The position numbers and the translations under genes are program-made. This document shows, piece by piece, positions 23,336-35,087 of a DNA stretch of 64,000 nt; position 1 is the stretch's first letter, and each line of letters begins with the position of its first letter. The notes under the pieces are model-generated. The model was given only the letters and a program-made list of their open reading frames with translations, had not been told where the DNA came from and ran no database searches. Source of the DNA: Echria macrotheca (lineage: Eukaryota; Ascomycota; Sordariomycetes; Sordariales; Schizotheciaceae); NCBI GenBank assembly GCA_030411725.1, contig MU839831.1:992001-1056000 (forward strand). The letters are read 5' to 3'.

Positions 23336-26300
23336 ATGGACCACCATTTTTCGACGGTCCTGCAGCGACCGCCGCATTTCGACGAGGATGGGAGCAATGG
23401 CGATGATCGAGCTCCACGGGGAGGCATGCTCCGCGACATCCTGAACCCCGTGAGCTCGGCCCCCCAAGCCCCATCAGCATCTGGAGCACCGCCGCCTCCA
23501 CGAGCACATCCATCGTCTTTCAGTCTGAGATCACCAACCCAATCCGAACTCCATCACCCATCGCCCTACTCGGCCTCCCCGCCGTCTGCCGGCGCCGTCA
23601 GGGAACACTCCGGACCGCGATCCATCCTGAACAATCCCTTCATGTCAGCGAAGGTACCCTCACTACCTCCACCACCGCTGCAAGCTCCGTCGGCGATTGC
23701 ATCGGCAGCATCGACAGCATCATCGGTGATTCCACCCGCTGGTTCGTCAAACTTGCAGCCGCCATCGCCGCTGCACGCGCCCCCCGTCTACTATCCATCC
23801 GATCTCCGTGAACGCGAAACGTCTCGCGAGAAATCCAGCAGCAGCTTCTACGACCCGACCTCGGATGCGGCGAGCAACAAGGAGCGTGATCGGGCAGTTT
23901 CGGATGCCAACACCTGGCGAAGCGCGACGCAAGCTTCAGCTCAAAAGGTAAGCAACAAACGAGAGCAGCTTTGGGCGAGCCCACCCCAGTGCCAATCCCC
24001 AGACTCCCAGTCCACCATTCCAGTCCGCGAAGTTTTCTTTTTCCAGAGCACCAACCAACACTGGTCACGATCTTGCCATCGCTCCATCAAAATTTCTTAC
24101 CTTCTTCCCTTCTACTCCGCGGCCTGCCCCTCCCCAAACAATGCCCCTTCCGAAATTCTTTGAGTGGTCAGGCCTGCACTTGTTCATGTTTTCTTATTGA
24201 GCCACCACTTGATCTCGTTCCACCTCGCCAGATTGACTGACGCGAATTTTCCACGCCACCATCTAGGCACGCGATCCGTACAATTATTCGCAACCCTCGA
24301 ACGACTATTACAGCGCCAGCTACACATCGCCCGCGACTTCGGCGTTTCCTCCGCATAGCCCTGTCTCGCGTTCACACTCTGCTGCCGCTGCGGGACCTAT
24401 CAGTCCATCGACGCGGCCGCCCAAGATGGCATCACCCAGTATAAGACATACGCCCGGGCCTGGTGCTCCCACAAATGGATCATCAGTTACACTCCCAGCT
24501 TTGGGACGGAATGAGTCTCCAGCGCCTTCATCAAGAGTTGCCACTGCTGCAACTGTAAGATCTAGCACTAGCGCGACAGCTTTTACATCTCTGCTAACAT
24601 TTACGCTGACACAGACCCCGAGCCGCGTAGCCGGTGTTATGTCATTCTCGAACATCCTTTCCAGCTCTGAGCCCGTTTCGAAGCCCAGACCGTCGTCGCC
24701 CGTCCCAGACGACACACCGATCAAGGTCGAGCCCATCGAGAAACCCGACAAGGTAGATCGAGAAAAGAAACAGCCCCGCCGAGTCCCCAAGTCGCGGGTC
24801 TCAGATATAAGAAACTCCGAGTCGACTCCCAAGCCGTCGTCGCGGCGCGTATCGACGAAGATGGACACACCACCATCGACACTCCGCGTACCTACCAAGC
24901 GTATGGCCAACGGCCATCCGAAACAAAAGACTTTCCCGGCCGAAAAGGAGAAGAAGATCAAGGAGATCATGGACCAAATCGACGGCGAAGATGTCGACGA
25001 GAACGGATTCACCGTGGAAGAGAAGGCTTGGAGGGAACGGAGTGCCGTTCGCCGCCGCAGTATGAACATACGTGATTTATCGCAGCGCGTAACTCGACGC
25101 GGCGAGTATACCGAGACCGAATCCCAAAAGCTCAAAGTGCATGCCGATCTAGGGAAGCGGCGCTACGACGATTTACATTACGAAGAAGCCGCGCAGGAGG
25201 TGAAAGACCGCGAGCTCTTTGCTGAGAAGGAGCGCAAGAAAGACATGCAGCGAAAGAGACGCCGCGAGAAATCCATGGCGACCACGATGGAGCAAAAGAT
25301 GGCTGCCCTTGCCAGGGCCTCTGCTGCCCAAGACGAATCCGAACGGTTGAAATACATGCGAGAGGCGGAGCGAGCGAGCAAGAAGGTGCAGCAGACCAAG
25401 CTCATCCTGGCTCGAGGTCACAAGGGCCCGGCTCGCACTCTAAATTCCATCGAACCCAATCTCGAAGGCGGCACCATGTCCACGTTCCACAGCGACGGTC
25501 TGGAGTCCGGACGAGGCCGAGGCAAGGGCCGGACCGGAACCAGGCTCAAGAAGTCGAAAGAACAAAAGCAGGCAGAGAAGGATTCTGCCGAGGCCGCCCA
25601 AGCCGCTCTCGACGCCGGCGAGGAGCTTCCGAGCAAGGAGGAGCATAAGATTCGCATCAAGCTCAGTAAGAACAAAACTGGCAGAGACGACGGTGACAAG
25701 GACAAGGAGAACAAGGAGCCCAGGGAGAAGGAGCGGGTGTTTGAGGAGCCGAAGGATCCCCTAGAGCTCAAGTTCCAGTCCAAGGGCTACAACCAGATCT
25801 ACGATCAGATTCTGAGGGACTTGGCCCGCAAGGACGTCAACAAGGTTTACAGGCTGGCGACCGACTCCTTTTTGACCAAGGCATCCAACCTCAAAAAGAC
25901 GGCCGCCCTCGCCTCCAAGGAGGCGAAGCGATGGCAGCAACGGACCAACAAGGGCACGAAGGACCTCCAGGCCCGCGCCAAGCGTGTCATGCGCGACATG
26001 ATGAGTTTCTGGAAACGCAACGAGCGTGAAGAACGAGACCTGCGCAAGGCGGCTGAGAAGCAGGAGCTCGAAAACGCTCGCAAGGAGGAAGCCGATCGTG
26101 AAGCTGCCCGGCAAAAGAGGAAGCTCAACTTCCTCATCTCGCAGACCGAGCTGTACTCCCACTTCATCGGCAAGAAGATCAAGACCAACGAGGTGGAGCG
26201 GAGCACCGACCACCCCGACGAGGTCGGCAACGAGAAGGACAAGGCACCTGAGAACAGCCTCGATGTCGACGAGCCCACCGGTCCCGTCGGTGACAGGGTC

Positions 26301-29162
26301 ACTAACTTCGAGAACCTCGATTTCGATGCCGAGGACGAGACTGCTCTCCGCGCCGCGGCCATGGCGAACGCTCAAAACGCCATTGCCGAAGCCCAAAAGA
26401 AGGCTAGAGAGTTCAACAAAGACGACAACAAGCTGGACGAGGATGGCGAGATGAACTTCCAGAACCCATCGGGCATGGGTGATGTGGAGATTGAGCAGCC
26501 CAAGCTGCTCAACTGCCAGCTCAAGGAGTACCAGCTCAAAGGCCTCAACTGGCTTGCCAACCTGTACGAGCAAGGCATCAACGGCATCCTGGCCGATGAA
26601 ATGGGTCTCGGCAAGACGGTCCAGTCCATCTCCGTTATGGCCTACCTGGCTGAGAAGTACGACATTTGGGGACCGTTCCTTGTTGTTGCGCCCGCCTCCA
26701 CGCTGCACAATTGGCAACAAGAGATCGCCAAGTTCGTCCCGGAATTCAAGGTCCTTCCGTACTGGGGTACCGCCGGCGACAGAAAGGTGCTGCGCAAATT
26801 TTGGGACCGCAAGCACGCCACATACAAGAAGGAGGCCGCCTTCCACGTGATGATTACGTCGTACCAGCTTGTCGTGTCCGATGTAGCCTACTTCCAGAAG
26901 ATGAAGTGGCAGTACATGATCCTCGACGAGGCGCAGGCCATCAAGAGCTCTCAGAGTTCTCGCTGGAAGTGCCTGCTCGGCTTTCACTGCAGAAACCGTC
27001 TGCTGCTCACTGGTACCCCCATCCAGAACAACATGCAGGAGCTTTGGGCCCTCTTGCATTTTATTATGCCTTCGCTCTTCGATTCACACGACGAGTTCAG
27101 CGAGTGGTTCTCAAAGGACATCGAGTCGCATGCGCAGAGCAACACGAAGCTCAACGAGGATCAACTCAAGCGGCTGCACATGATCCTGAAGCCGTTCATG
27201 CTTCGTCGTGTCAAGAAGCATGTGCAGAAGGAACTGGGTGACAAGATCGAGCTGGACGTGTTCTGCGACCTCACTTACCGTCAGCGAGCCCTGTACGCGA
27301 ACCTTCGCAACCAGATCAGCATCATGGATCTCATCGAGAAGGCGACGATCGGCGACGACGATTCTGCTAGTCTCATGAATCTCGTCATGCAGTTCCGCAA
27401 GGTCTGTAACCACCCAGATCTGTTCGAGCGCGCCGACACGACGTCGCCATATTCTTTCGGCTACTTCGCCGAGACCGCATCCTTCGTCCGTGAAGGTTCC
27501 AATGTCACCGTGGGCTACTCAACCCGCAGCTTGATTGACTACGAGCTCCCGAGGCTGGTCTGGCAGGATGCTGGACGGCTAACCAAACCTGGAGATGACA
27601 ATGCTACAGCCGGATTCCGGAACAAGTATCTCCACCACATGATGAACATCTGGACGCCCGACAATGTTCGCGATAGCCTTCGGGGTTCGGAAAGTTTCTC
27701 GTGGCTTCGATTTGCGGACACCAGTGTCCAGGAGCTGTACAAAGCCACCCACAAGGACATCTTTTCGCGTGCTGTCGAGCTCTCGGCAAAGAAGAACCGT
27801 CTTGGCCGCATGAACGTTATCTACACCGAGCCGAACGAGGAGAATTGGACGCCGACTCATGCCCTTTTCCAGATTCGGGAGAGAGCCGATCGCAAGCCGC
27901 TCGCTGACATCACCAAGGATGGCGTATTGAGCAACCTCATGAACGTTGCCCGATCGACATTCGACGGTCTCGGTCTGGGCCGACTCGAGCAGGCGGCCGC
28001 CTATCGTATTTCCGCACCACCAATTGAAGTTGTCTGCGACAGCCGCGCATCCGTCATTGAGCGCGAGAATATCATGTTCAATGCACCGATGCGCAAGGCG
28101 CTGTTTGGTCCTACCATTCCCGAGGAGCGGGCCCTTGTGACTCAGAAGGTCCCTGTCGAGAGGTACCCAACAACTGCGTTGTTGCCTGCTCCGGACAACG
28201 AGAAGCGACGCTTCACCAACATCACGGTCCCGTCGATGCGCAGGTTCGTCACAGATTCTGGCAAACTTGCGAAGCTGGATGAACTCCTGCGTGAGCTGAA
28301 GGAGGGTGGCCATCGTGTGCTCCTCTACTTCCAGATGACGCGCATGATCGATCTTATGGAGGAGTACCTCACGTATCGGAACTACAAGTACTGCCGGCTC
28401 GACGGTTCAACCAAGCTAGAGGACAGACGAGATACCGTGGCGGATTTCCAGACTCGACCTGAAATTTTCATCTTCCTATTGTCGACTCGTGCTGGCGGTC
28501 TCGGTATCAATCTCACCAGCGCCGATACCGTCATCTTTTACGACTCGGATTGGAACCCGACCATCGACTCGCAGGCCATGGACCGTGCTCATCGTCTCGG
28601 CCAGACCAAGCAAGTCACGGTGTACCGTCTCATCACTCGGGGCACAATCGAGGAGCGCATCAGAAAGCGGGCCATGCAGAAGGAAGAGGTCCAGCGCGTT
28701 GTCATCACTGGTGGGTCCTCGGCTGCTGGCGGTGGTGTGGACTTCTCTGGCCGCAGGGCCCCTGAGAACCGCAACCGCGATATTGCCATGTGGCTGGCGG
28801 ACGACGAGCAAGCGGAGCTCATTGAGCGCCGCGAGAAAGAGCTCCTGGAGAGTGGAGAATATGACAAGATCCAGAAGAAGCGGGGTGGGAAGCGGAAGCG
28901 AGCTGTCGACGGCGCCCCCGTCAGCCTGGATGAGATGTATCACGAGGGTGAGTGTCTTGTTTTGGCGTCGTCGACTGAAGCTAACAATGTCACAGGCGAG
29001 GGTCACTTTGATGATAAGCAGCAGCAGGCTTCCGGCACCGCAACGCCAACGGTGGATCCAGCCGACGGGCGACCCGGCAAACGGAAGAAGGCGGGCGGCG
29101 GCAAGAAAGCCAAGACGACGAAACAGCGTCTCGCCATTGCAGACGGCGAGATAGATATATAA
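23336..29162 (+). CDS. ino80: INO80 chromatin-remodelling ATPase
   Basis: Swi2/Snf2-family catalytic subunit of the nuclear INO80 complex, which slides and spaces nucleosomes and acts on H2A.Z. Exons 23336-23947, 24267-24554, 24615-28947 and 28996-29162 give 1799 residues. Residues 1-560 are Pro/Ser-rich, then highly charged. The INO80-specific DBINO domain ([20 protein letters not shown]) starts near 693. The SNF2 domain starts near 931 with Walker A DEMGLGKT near 960 and the DEAQ box near 1070, which marks INO80. The long insertion typical of split INO80-type ATPases follows, then the helicase C lobe with DRAHRLGQT near 1622. The tail is basic ([12 protein letters not shown]). The introns 24555-24614 (60 nt) and 28948-28995 (48 nt) are multiples of three without stops, so retention would keep the frame. 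Confidence 0.96.
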
Positions 29163-30061
29163 TCGAGTCAGCATTACGTCGGCAGGCGTTAAGAGTTTAC
29201 ACTGTACTGTAGGAATAGGCGAGCGGCCACTTGCATATGGGATTTTCTTTCTTTTTCTCTCTTTTTCCTTTTTCTCCTTTGAGGCAAACGGAACAAAAAA
29301 GTGCCTGGTCATGTGCACTGGAGCTTGTTTTTGTTGATGATCAGGGGTTGAGGGGTGTCACGTGAGTGTAAGGGGTCGGTGGCGGCAAATTCCGGTTCAA
29401 GGATGAAGGGAGTTTGGTGCAGCGAAGCAACTAAATCATACCGGTGGCATTTTGTACAGTGCGATGGTCAATATAGATGCATCGTACTTCTGTATAGCTA
29501 GCTGGTTCTCTTGTTATTTTGCTGTTCATTCTGGTTCCTGTCGACTTAGAGGGAGTTTACCGTTTGTCTCCTCCCTAGCCATCCACATTCTCTTTTAATC
29601 CAGCGACTGGGGATGTGCAGAGCAGACAGGTATTGCAAGTACAGGGGGAGGGTTCCTTTTCCGAGGAGGAGGACGAAGGGGGCCCTTTTGCACCGGGTGG
29701 AATGGAAAGAGGACGGATGGATGTATGGATGGACCAAAGAAAGATATCTAGACTAGAACAGGGAGCGGACTCGAATTTAAAGTGGCGGCCGCGTCGTCGT
29801 CTTGGGCTGCATGCATATACACTAAATAACTGGGACACGGCATATGACAACTAAGTGAGAGGAAAGAAGGGTACTGATAATCCGACATTAGTATTATTAT
29901 TCTAGGTGGGTGTTAGTGTTGGTGTCCTTCGCCGATAGGCATGAGACGACCAGACCGGACCGGACCGGACTGGAGCTATGTAGAGCTCTGTAGGTTGTTC
30001 GATGATCCCTCCTCCGCGACACACACACACACTGAATGCTGATAGGTACTAGGATGATGCG
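29163..30061. other. intergenic
   Basis: 3' flank of INO80. Includes a short (GGACC)n run near 29955 and a (CA)n run near 30020. No coding signal. Confidence 0.45.
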
Positions 30062-30889
30062 CTACCGCGAGACGGTCAACCTGAAAGGTCGAGGATGTCC
30101 CCAACCCCACTCCCACACACCCGTTACCGTTGCAGCTGGCGGTGGTGGTGGTGCCCTGCTGGGCGTAGGCCGCCGGGTCTCCTCCAGCGGTCTCAGGCTC
30201 AAGATGGTCCAAGTTCTTGAGGGTACCTTGAATCGGAAGTTCGGGCTGCTGCTGCTGCTCGTTGTGGCCGCCGGCTTCGGCTTCGGCTTCGGCTTTTGGC
30301 TCCGAGTCCGAGGAGAGGTCAGGGTGTGATCACATGTTGGACATGGTTTGGCATTGGTCGTGCTTGAGGCTCGGGTAGTTTGCGCGGGGCGGGAGCGGGA
30401 TGTTGATGGCGATGGTGAGGACGGTGTGGGCCAGTCCTTGTCCTTGTCTGGTCTCTTGCTGCTGTTCTTGAATGCTGTTTGGGTTATTTCGGGGAAGGTG
30501 GGTTTCGGTTTTGGTAGGGTCGTGCTGCTGCTGCTGCTGGGTGTTGGTGTGGCTGGTATGCTGTGTGAAGGTTTGGAGGCACATGTTTGCTCGGGACATG
30601 GTTCGGGGGTGGAGGAGGTGAGACTCGTTGGGGAAGATGGGGTTGGGGTTGTTGGTGTTACCGGCGAGGACGGTGAGGACGGCGTCGGCTGGTCGAGCGT
30701 CGTGACCCATTTCGGGGGTCTGTCTTCGAGCCATGGGGGGATGTGGAAACTCTTCGTGGATGCTCCGGTGGAGGGGGGTGGTTGTGGTGTTTCTTGAGGT
30801 TGGGGATGGTTGGTCTCGGTGGCTGTGGCGGTTGCGGTTGATCCCTGGGAGGCGAGGAGGGCGAGAGCAAGGATGTCAAATGGCCGCAT
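30062..30889 (-). CDS. putative secreted Pro/Ser/Thr-rich protein
   Basis: Starts at the ATG at 30889 with a plausible signal peptide (MRPFDILALALLASQGSTATA). The mature part is dominated by Pro, Ser and Thr with PTPSSPSS-type runs and a (PK)n run, as in cell-wall or O-glycosylated surface proteins. The open frame runs about 275 codons. The composition keeps all three frames nearly open; one other frame gives a Cys/Gly-rich tail (GTTTTASCNGNGCVGVG near 30080-30150) that looks more protein-like. An unseen intron or frameshift may therefore change the C-terminus. No family recognised. Confidence 0.35.
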   Translation of the reverse strand: MRPFDILALALLASQGSTATATATETNHPQPQETPQPPPSTGASTKSFHIPPWLEDRPPKWVTTLDQPTPSSPSSPVTPTTPTPSSPTSLTSSTPEPCPEQTCASKPSHSIPATPTPSSSSSTTLPKPKPTFPEITQTAFKNSSKRPDKDKDWPTPSSPSPSTSRSRPAQTTRASSTTNAKPCPTCDHTLTSPRTRSQKPKPKPKPAATTSSSSSPNFRFKVPSRTWTILSLRPLEETRRPTPSRAPPPPPAATVTGVWEWGWGHPRPFRLTVSR

Positions 30890-31627
30890 GGTGGTGGTGA
30901 GACTCGGGAGGCACACGGCCGGCGGTGGTTGGGGACTTTTACGGCCGGGGAGGACGACCGTTTATGTGATGTTTGTATCGAGATGAGAATGTCCGGCCCC
31001 GGTCCACTGGCAGCGGTGAGAATTCTCGGGAACACAGATAGATGCTGAGGAGTGCTAAAGCAAATAGATGCATAGTGTTTCTGGGCTTGGGCTTCCTTGG
31101 TCGACGCATCTTTTGTGGATTCGGGATTCAGGAGGTCACTCCTTCTGGATTGTGGCTCTTGGAGATGATGACTAGGGGGGCAAGAACGTTGGGATAGGAG
31201 TAAGGAAAGATCTCTCTTCTCGGGTTTTGGACCGTTGGTTATGGTATCAAGAAGGAAACGACTGACTGCCGCTTCCCGGGTGCGATTGCGTTTTTACTCG
31301 GGCGTTGATGCATGATAAGACTCAACGACTCAAAGGGACCATGCAACCCGCTGATACCCGCCTCCGGGAGGTGTGATTACTCTCTCGCGCCTGCGGCCAA
31401 ATGCTAGTTGCATGATAGCTTGCGATTCTTGGGAAACTTGGCATCGTTCTGCAGGAGACGGTGTCCCTTCGAGCTGCGGCCAGACAAGCCTCTGCGTAGA
31501 CTGGTGTTTCCTAACCCACTCGTGCGGCAGACCGGTCCCCTCACATGCGTGTGCCGTCCGAGGAATGATGACGCGCACCAAAGACAATCGAAAATTTGCG
31601 ATCGGGCTGTAGCAGCCGCCGAGAAGG
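30890..31627. other. intergenic
   Basis: Holds the upstream region of the minus-strand secreted-protein ORF. Nothing else is supported. Confidence 0.4.
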
Positions 31628-31635
31628 TATATAAG
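31628..31635 (+). promoter_or_regulatory. TATA box plus pyrimidine-rich leader with no intact gene downstream
   Basis: TATATAAG followed by about 180 bp of C/T-rich DNA (CTGTTCTTTTCTCATTC and similar), which looks like a standard fungal core promoter and leader. The next 1.7 kb contains only short, frame-broken coding fragments. Confidence 0.4.
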
Positions 31636-33341
31636 GCAGCTGGCCCCCCCAGCGTCAGTCTGTTCTTTTCTCATTCATCCTCACAGCTCATTTCCATCTA
31701 CGGCATTTATTCAGAGCTGTCACTCATTCGAATCACTGTCGCTCTTTACATCATCGATCATTTATATCGTCATTCATTTTCATCTCCCAGTCCTTTGCGG
31801 TCACCACATCACCGGTCATCTCGGCGCTCTCGACGCCCCCCTAGGCTTTCAGCAGCCACCGTCTGGTCGGGCCTCATCTCAGCCAGACTCTTGTCTATCA
31901 TACTTGGCGGACTACTCCTCCAAATCGAGGCGTCGTCATAACCGCCGACATATACCGGTATTACGGCCTTGCCGAGGAGCCACTTTCTAACACGCCATCT
32001 GATGGACGCCTACTAGGCGTGCCCATCCCCTGTTCTACAGCTCAGGGTAATTTCTTTTAGAACTATGGCCTTGCCCCTCCAGGACGCACGTATTCTTCGC
32101 CGTCCGGGTCCTGCGGATCACGACCAGCCACACTGGATCCTTGCTACTCTCACCTCTAAATACTGCATTTCGACGACAGAAATATCTTACGGGCTTCGAA
32201 CTGACCGGTGTCCAATCTCTCAGAGTGCTTTCACTTCTGAGCCCAACGATAATTCCTACCACCGCCTACCTGTACCGCTCCAACAATCTTCTAAAGCCCG
32301 GCCTTGGGAGTAAGAAGAGCATATGGACCAACCGCCGCGAACAGTCCCAATTGGAGGGAGTGAAGATTCGAGGGCATTTATGGGCAATAAAATAACGTTA
32401 TCTGTCCACCAGATGTACCTGGTTGGATCTGGCTACTCACCACAACCACTGTTCCCACCTTGGCAGCGAACTTCATCTTGCACTACCACCGCTTCATTCT
32501 GGCTGTGGATATCTTGAAAATAACTGACGAGATCAACCATCTAGGCATAATACGTGCCATCTTAAGCGCTCAGTTTTCAACAGAAAGCACCCGAGACCGG
32601 GATCTCTAGGGGCAGAGAAAGCGCCCATAAGATCAACATTCCCAACCTTGAGAGTTGGCCGATAATAGGGAAGTGGGCAGTTCCCGACTATTCATCACTC
32701 TGCACCAGTGGTATCAACCTGGCCTCTATACGAACCTCACTGAAACCAAGAGGCGCCCCGTCTTGCTCCAGACTCCCCCGTCGGTATTTACCTACCTAGT
32801 TCTAATGACGCCGTGGTTTCCTATAACCCACCAACCACCATCTGCAGATGGAAAACAGATTCCGGAAATATTAGCCATTGACGGACACTTGCTATCAATC
32901 AACACTGCTATTGACAGATACTGTTATCGATGGACAGCCACCAACAGCCCTAGGTATATGGAGGAGCCGGAAGCCATCTTGTGGGCACTTTCAAGTATCA
33001 CGAGGCCTGGGCTCTCTGAAATTTTGGGGCCCGGTCGTTCTGTTCCGGGATCGCCGGCACTAAACGACACCGTCATTGCTATCTATTTTGAAGGCATTGA
33101 TACCATTTAAAGCGGGTTTACCCAGAAGGACAATAGTGAAGTCGGATTTGCGATTATTGATACTACCTAAGGATCTTCGCCATGTCCCACAGGAAAAGCT
33201 CCTTTCAACTCTGAACTTTGTGGGATCGTCATCGTATATCACAAAGCAGCTAATAAGATTCTCTCTGGAGAGACAGTAACTACTTAATTATCGTCCATAG
33301 TACAAACCATTTAATCATACATTCTTCGAGATACTAACATA
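31636..33341 (+). other. gene-poor stretch with short broken open frames
   Basis: Short frames at 32065-32313, 32141-32395 and 32655-33110 overlap or end abruptly and have no recognisable domain. They could be remains of one gene under the promoter at 31628, but I cannot align them to any family, so this is only suspicion. Confidence 0.25.
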
Positions 33342-33771
33342 GTACTTGTGGGCTATGGTATCCTGAACGAGCTCCAAGCTTTAGTTCTAGGATTTGAGTT
33401 TGAACGGCCACCTTCTGGGATTTTGGATACGGTTATTGCCAATGAAGTATTTCAGGTTCTGGGGCGGTTCTCGGTCCCCCTGCTGTCGTACATGGATGAA
33501 GACTGCCCAGCGTACGTGCTCAGCTAGCCCCTCGACGTCCTTTCTGACAAACAAACAAAATCCCGCGTCGACATCACGCGCCCTGGATCAAGGTTGTGGA
33601 GTGGGCCATCTTCAGATATATGGGGTATTTTCATGGCCAGAATGCTTCGAAAGGGCTGTGGTTTGTGTACGAGCAGGAGAGGGGAGAAGATGCGTCCGAG
33701 TTGTCGTCTCCAAGCCGCTGGAGACCTTCCGGGAGAGCATTTACGATGCTGCCTGGTCGCAGACGGATTGA
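33342..33771 (+). pseudogene. probable gene relic
   Basis: A protein-like stretch starts at 33342 (VLVGYGILNELQALVLGFE, then ERPPSGILDTVIANEVFQVL). An intron-like gap (GTACGT donor near 33510, CTGAC branch, CAAG acceptor near 33593) is followed by VVEWAIFRYMGYFHGQNAS in another frame, and then VRVVVSKPLETFRESIYDA in a third frame ending in TGA at 33771. At least one small indel breaks the reading frame. The family is not recognised. No start Met was found. Confidence 0.35.
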
Positions 33772-34361
33772 GTGCAGTGGAATTGGGCGGCCTAATATGA
33801 GGGTGAGTGGTCCAACGGGAGTGAGAGTAGGTAGGTATGTACCGGAAACTGGATGCGGATTTCCTGCGCAAACCGCCTTGTCGGCCGGTCATACGGGACA
33901 TGATTGATCACGGGGCCGTGGCAAAGATCACGTTCCTGGGGCAGGTCATCAAGAGGATGTGTGATTTAATGGGTATGTGGCGGTGGGGAAACAGGTTATG
34001 GAGTCTTCTAGGAAGCTGAGACGGAGAGGCGAGCCCGGGGCTAAAGTTGGGGATAGGTCGACAACGCTTTCTCACACAAACATGAGGATACCCCAAATTC
34101 GGAACATAATAAGAGACGCACGTCAATATCATGATGGTATTGACCTGGATGCAGTGTAGGTAATCATCTTACACAAGGCGTCGGGTGAATCCGACGCCGA
34201 TTGCGCAGCTGCTTATTCGACATGTATCACCTTCCCGAACCGGACAGTACACGGCCAAGAGCATATATCTACACCTACCTACCTTTCCCCAGCTATCACA
34301 TCATCCTTCACCACTATTATCACTCACCATCTTTACTAAGCTCACACAAAAATCTATAACA

Positions 34362-35087
34362 ATGGAAACATCAACAATACCACCCTCCAAACATGCCAAA
34401 ACCCTCATCAAAACAACCCTCCCGGCCCTCCCCCTCCCCCCAAACGCCCTCCGCACCCCCCTCACAACCTCCCGCCTGCTAATCCGCCCGCTATCCACCT
34501 CCGACCTCCCAGCCCTGCACAGACTCCGCACGCAGCCCGAAATAATGGCAAACAACCCCCAAGGCCGACCAGACCGGGACCTAGCCGAGACCAAACCGCG
34601 TTTGGAAGCCTACCTCCCTCCCAAAGATGAAAAAACGTTCACGTTCGCCATCTGTCTTTTGGACACCGAAGAGATGATCGGGATCGGCGGGTGTTATTCT
34701 CTCAAGAGTATGTTTGGCTGGCCTGTGGTGGGATATATGCTCGACAGGGAGTATTGGGGGCGGGGGCTCGCGACGGAGTTTTTGCGGGGGTGGTTGGGTA
34801 TGTGGGCTGCGCTTCCGAGGATGGATGATCAAGTGGAGATTGAGGTTGATGCGAGGACTGTTGCTGGTGGAGACGAGAACGAAGGGGTGGTGATGGAGGA
34901 GGAGCAGGTTGTTACGTGGACGGTGGCTGGGGAGAATATGGCGAGTGAGAGGGTCATGCAGAAGAGTGGGTTTGAGTGTTTTTTGAGGTGGAGGGAGCCG
35001 GATTTGAGGGCTCCCGAGGTGGAGGTTGAGTTGGTTGCTTATCGGTATTTTCCGATGAGGAAGAAGACGACGATAAGGGAGGAGTGA
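34362..35087 (+). CDS. GNAT-family N-acetyltransferase (RimJ/RimL type)
   Basis: Intronless, 241 residues. The family transfers acetyl from acetyl-CoA to an amine; the substrate cannot be inferred. The typical order is present: LTTSRLLIRPLSTSDLPALH near residue 30 (first strand and helix), FTFAICLLDTEEMIGIGGCY (central strands), and the acetyl-CoA loop WGRGLATEFL near 130. A C-terminal GENMASERVMQKSGFE motif fits the N-x-x-S-x-x-v-x-x-k-x-G-F pattern. The ATG at 34362 has a good context (ACAATGG). An earlier open stretch upstream is leader. Third positions shift from C-rich in the first half to G/T-rich in the second, an oddity within one gene. Confidence 0.85.
   Translation: METSTIPPSKHAKTLIKTTLPALPLPPNALRTPLTTSRLLIRPLSTSDLPALHRLRTQPEIMANNPQGRPDRDLAETKPRLEAYLPPKDEKTFTFAICLLDTEEMIGIGGCYSLKSMFGWPVVGYMLDREYWGRGLATEFLRGWLGMWAALPRMDDQVEIEVDARTVAGGDENEGVVMEEEQVVTWTVAGENMASERVMQKSGFECFLRWREPDLRAPEVEVELVAYRYFPMRKKTTIREE

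Noticed and set aside
25761..27059. 432-codon minus-strand frame opposite INO80
   Set aside because: Antisense shadow of the SNF2 domain; no start context or family motif.
29940..30060. Functional (GGACC)n and (CA)n elements
   Set aside because: Ordinary microsatellites in a 3' flank; no further evidence of function.
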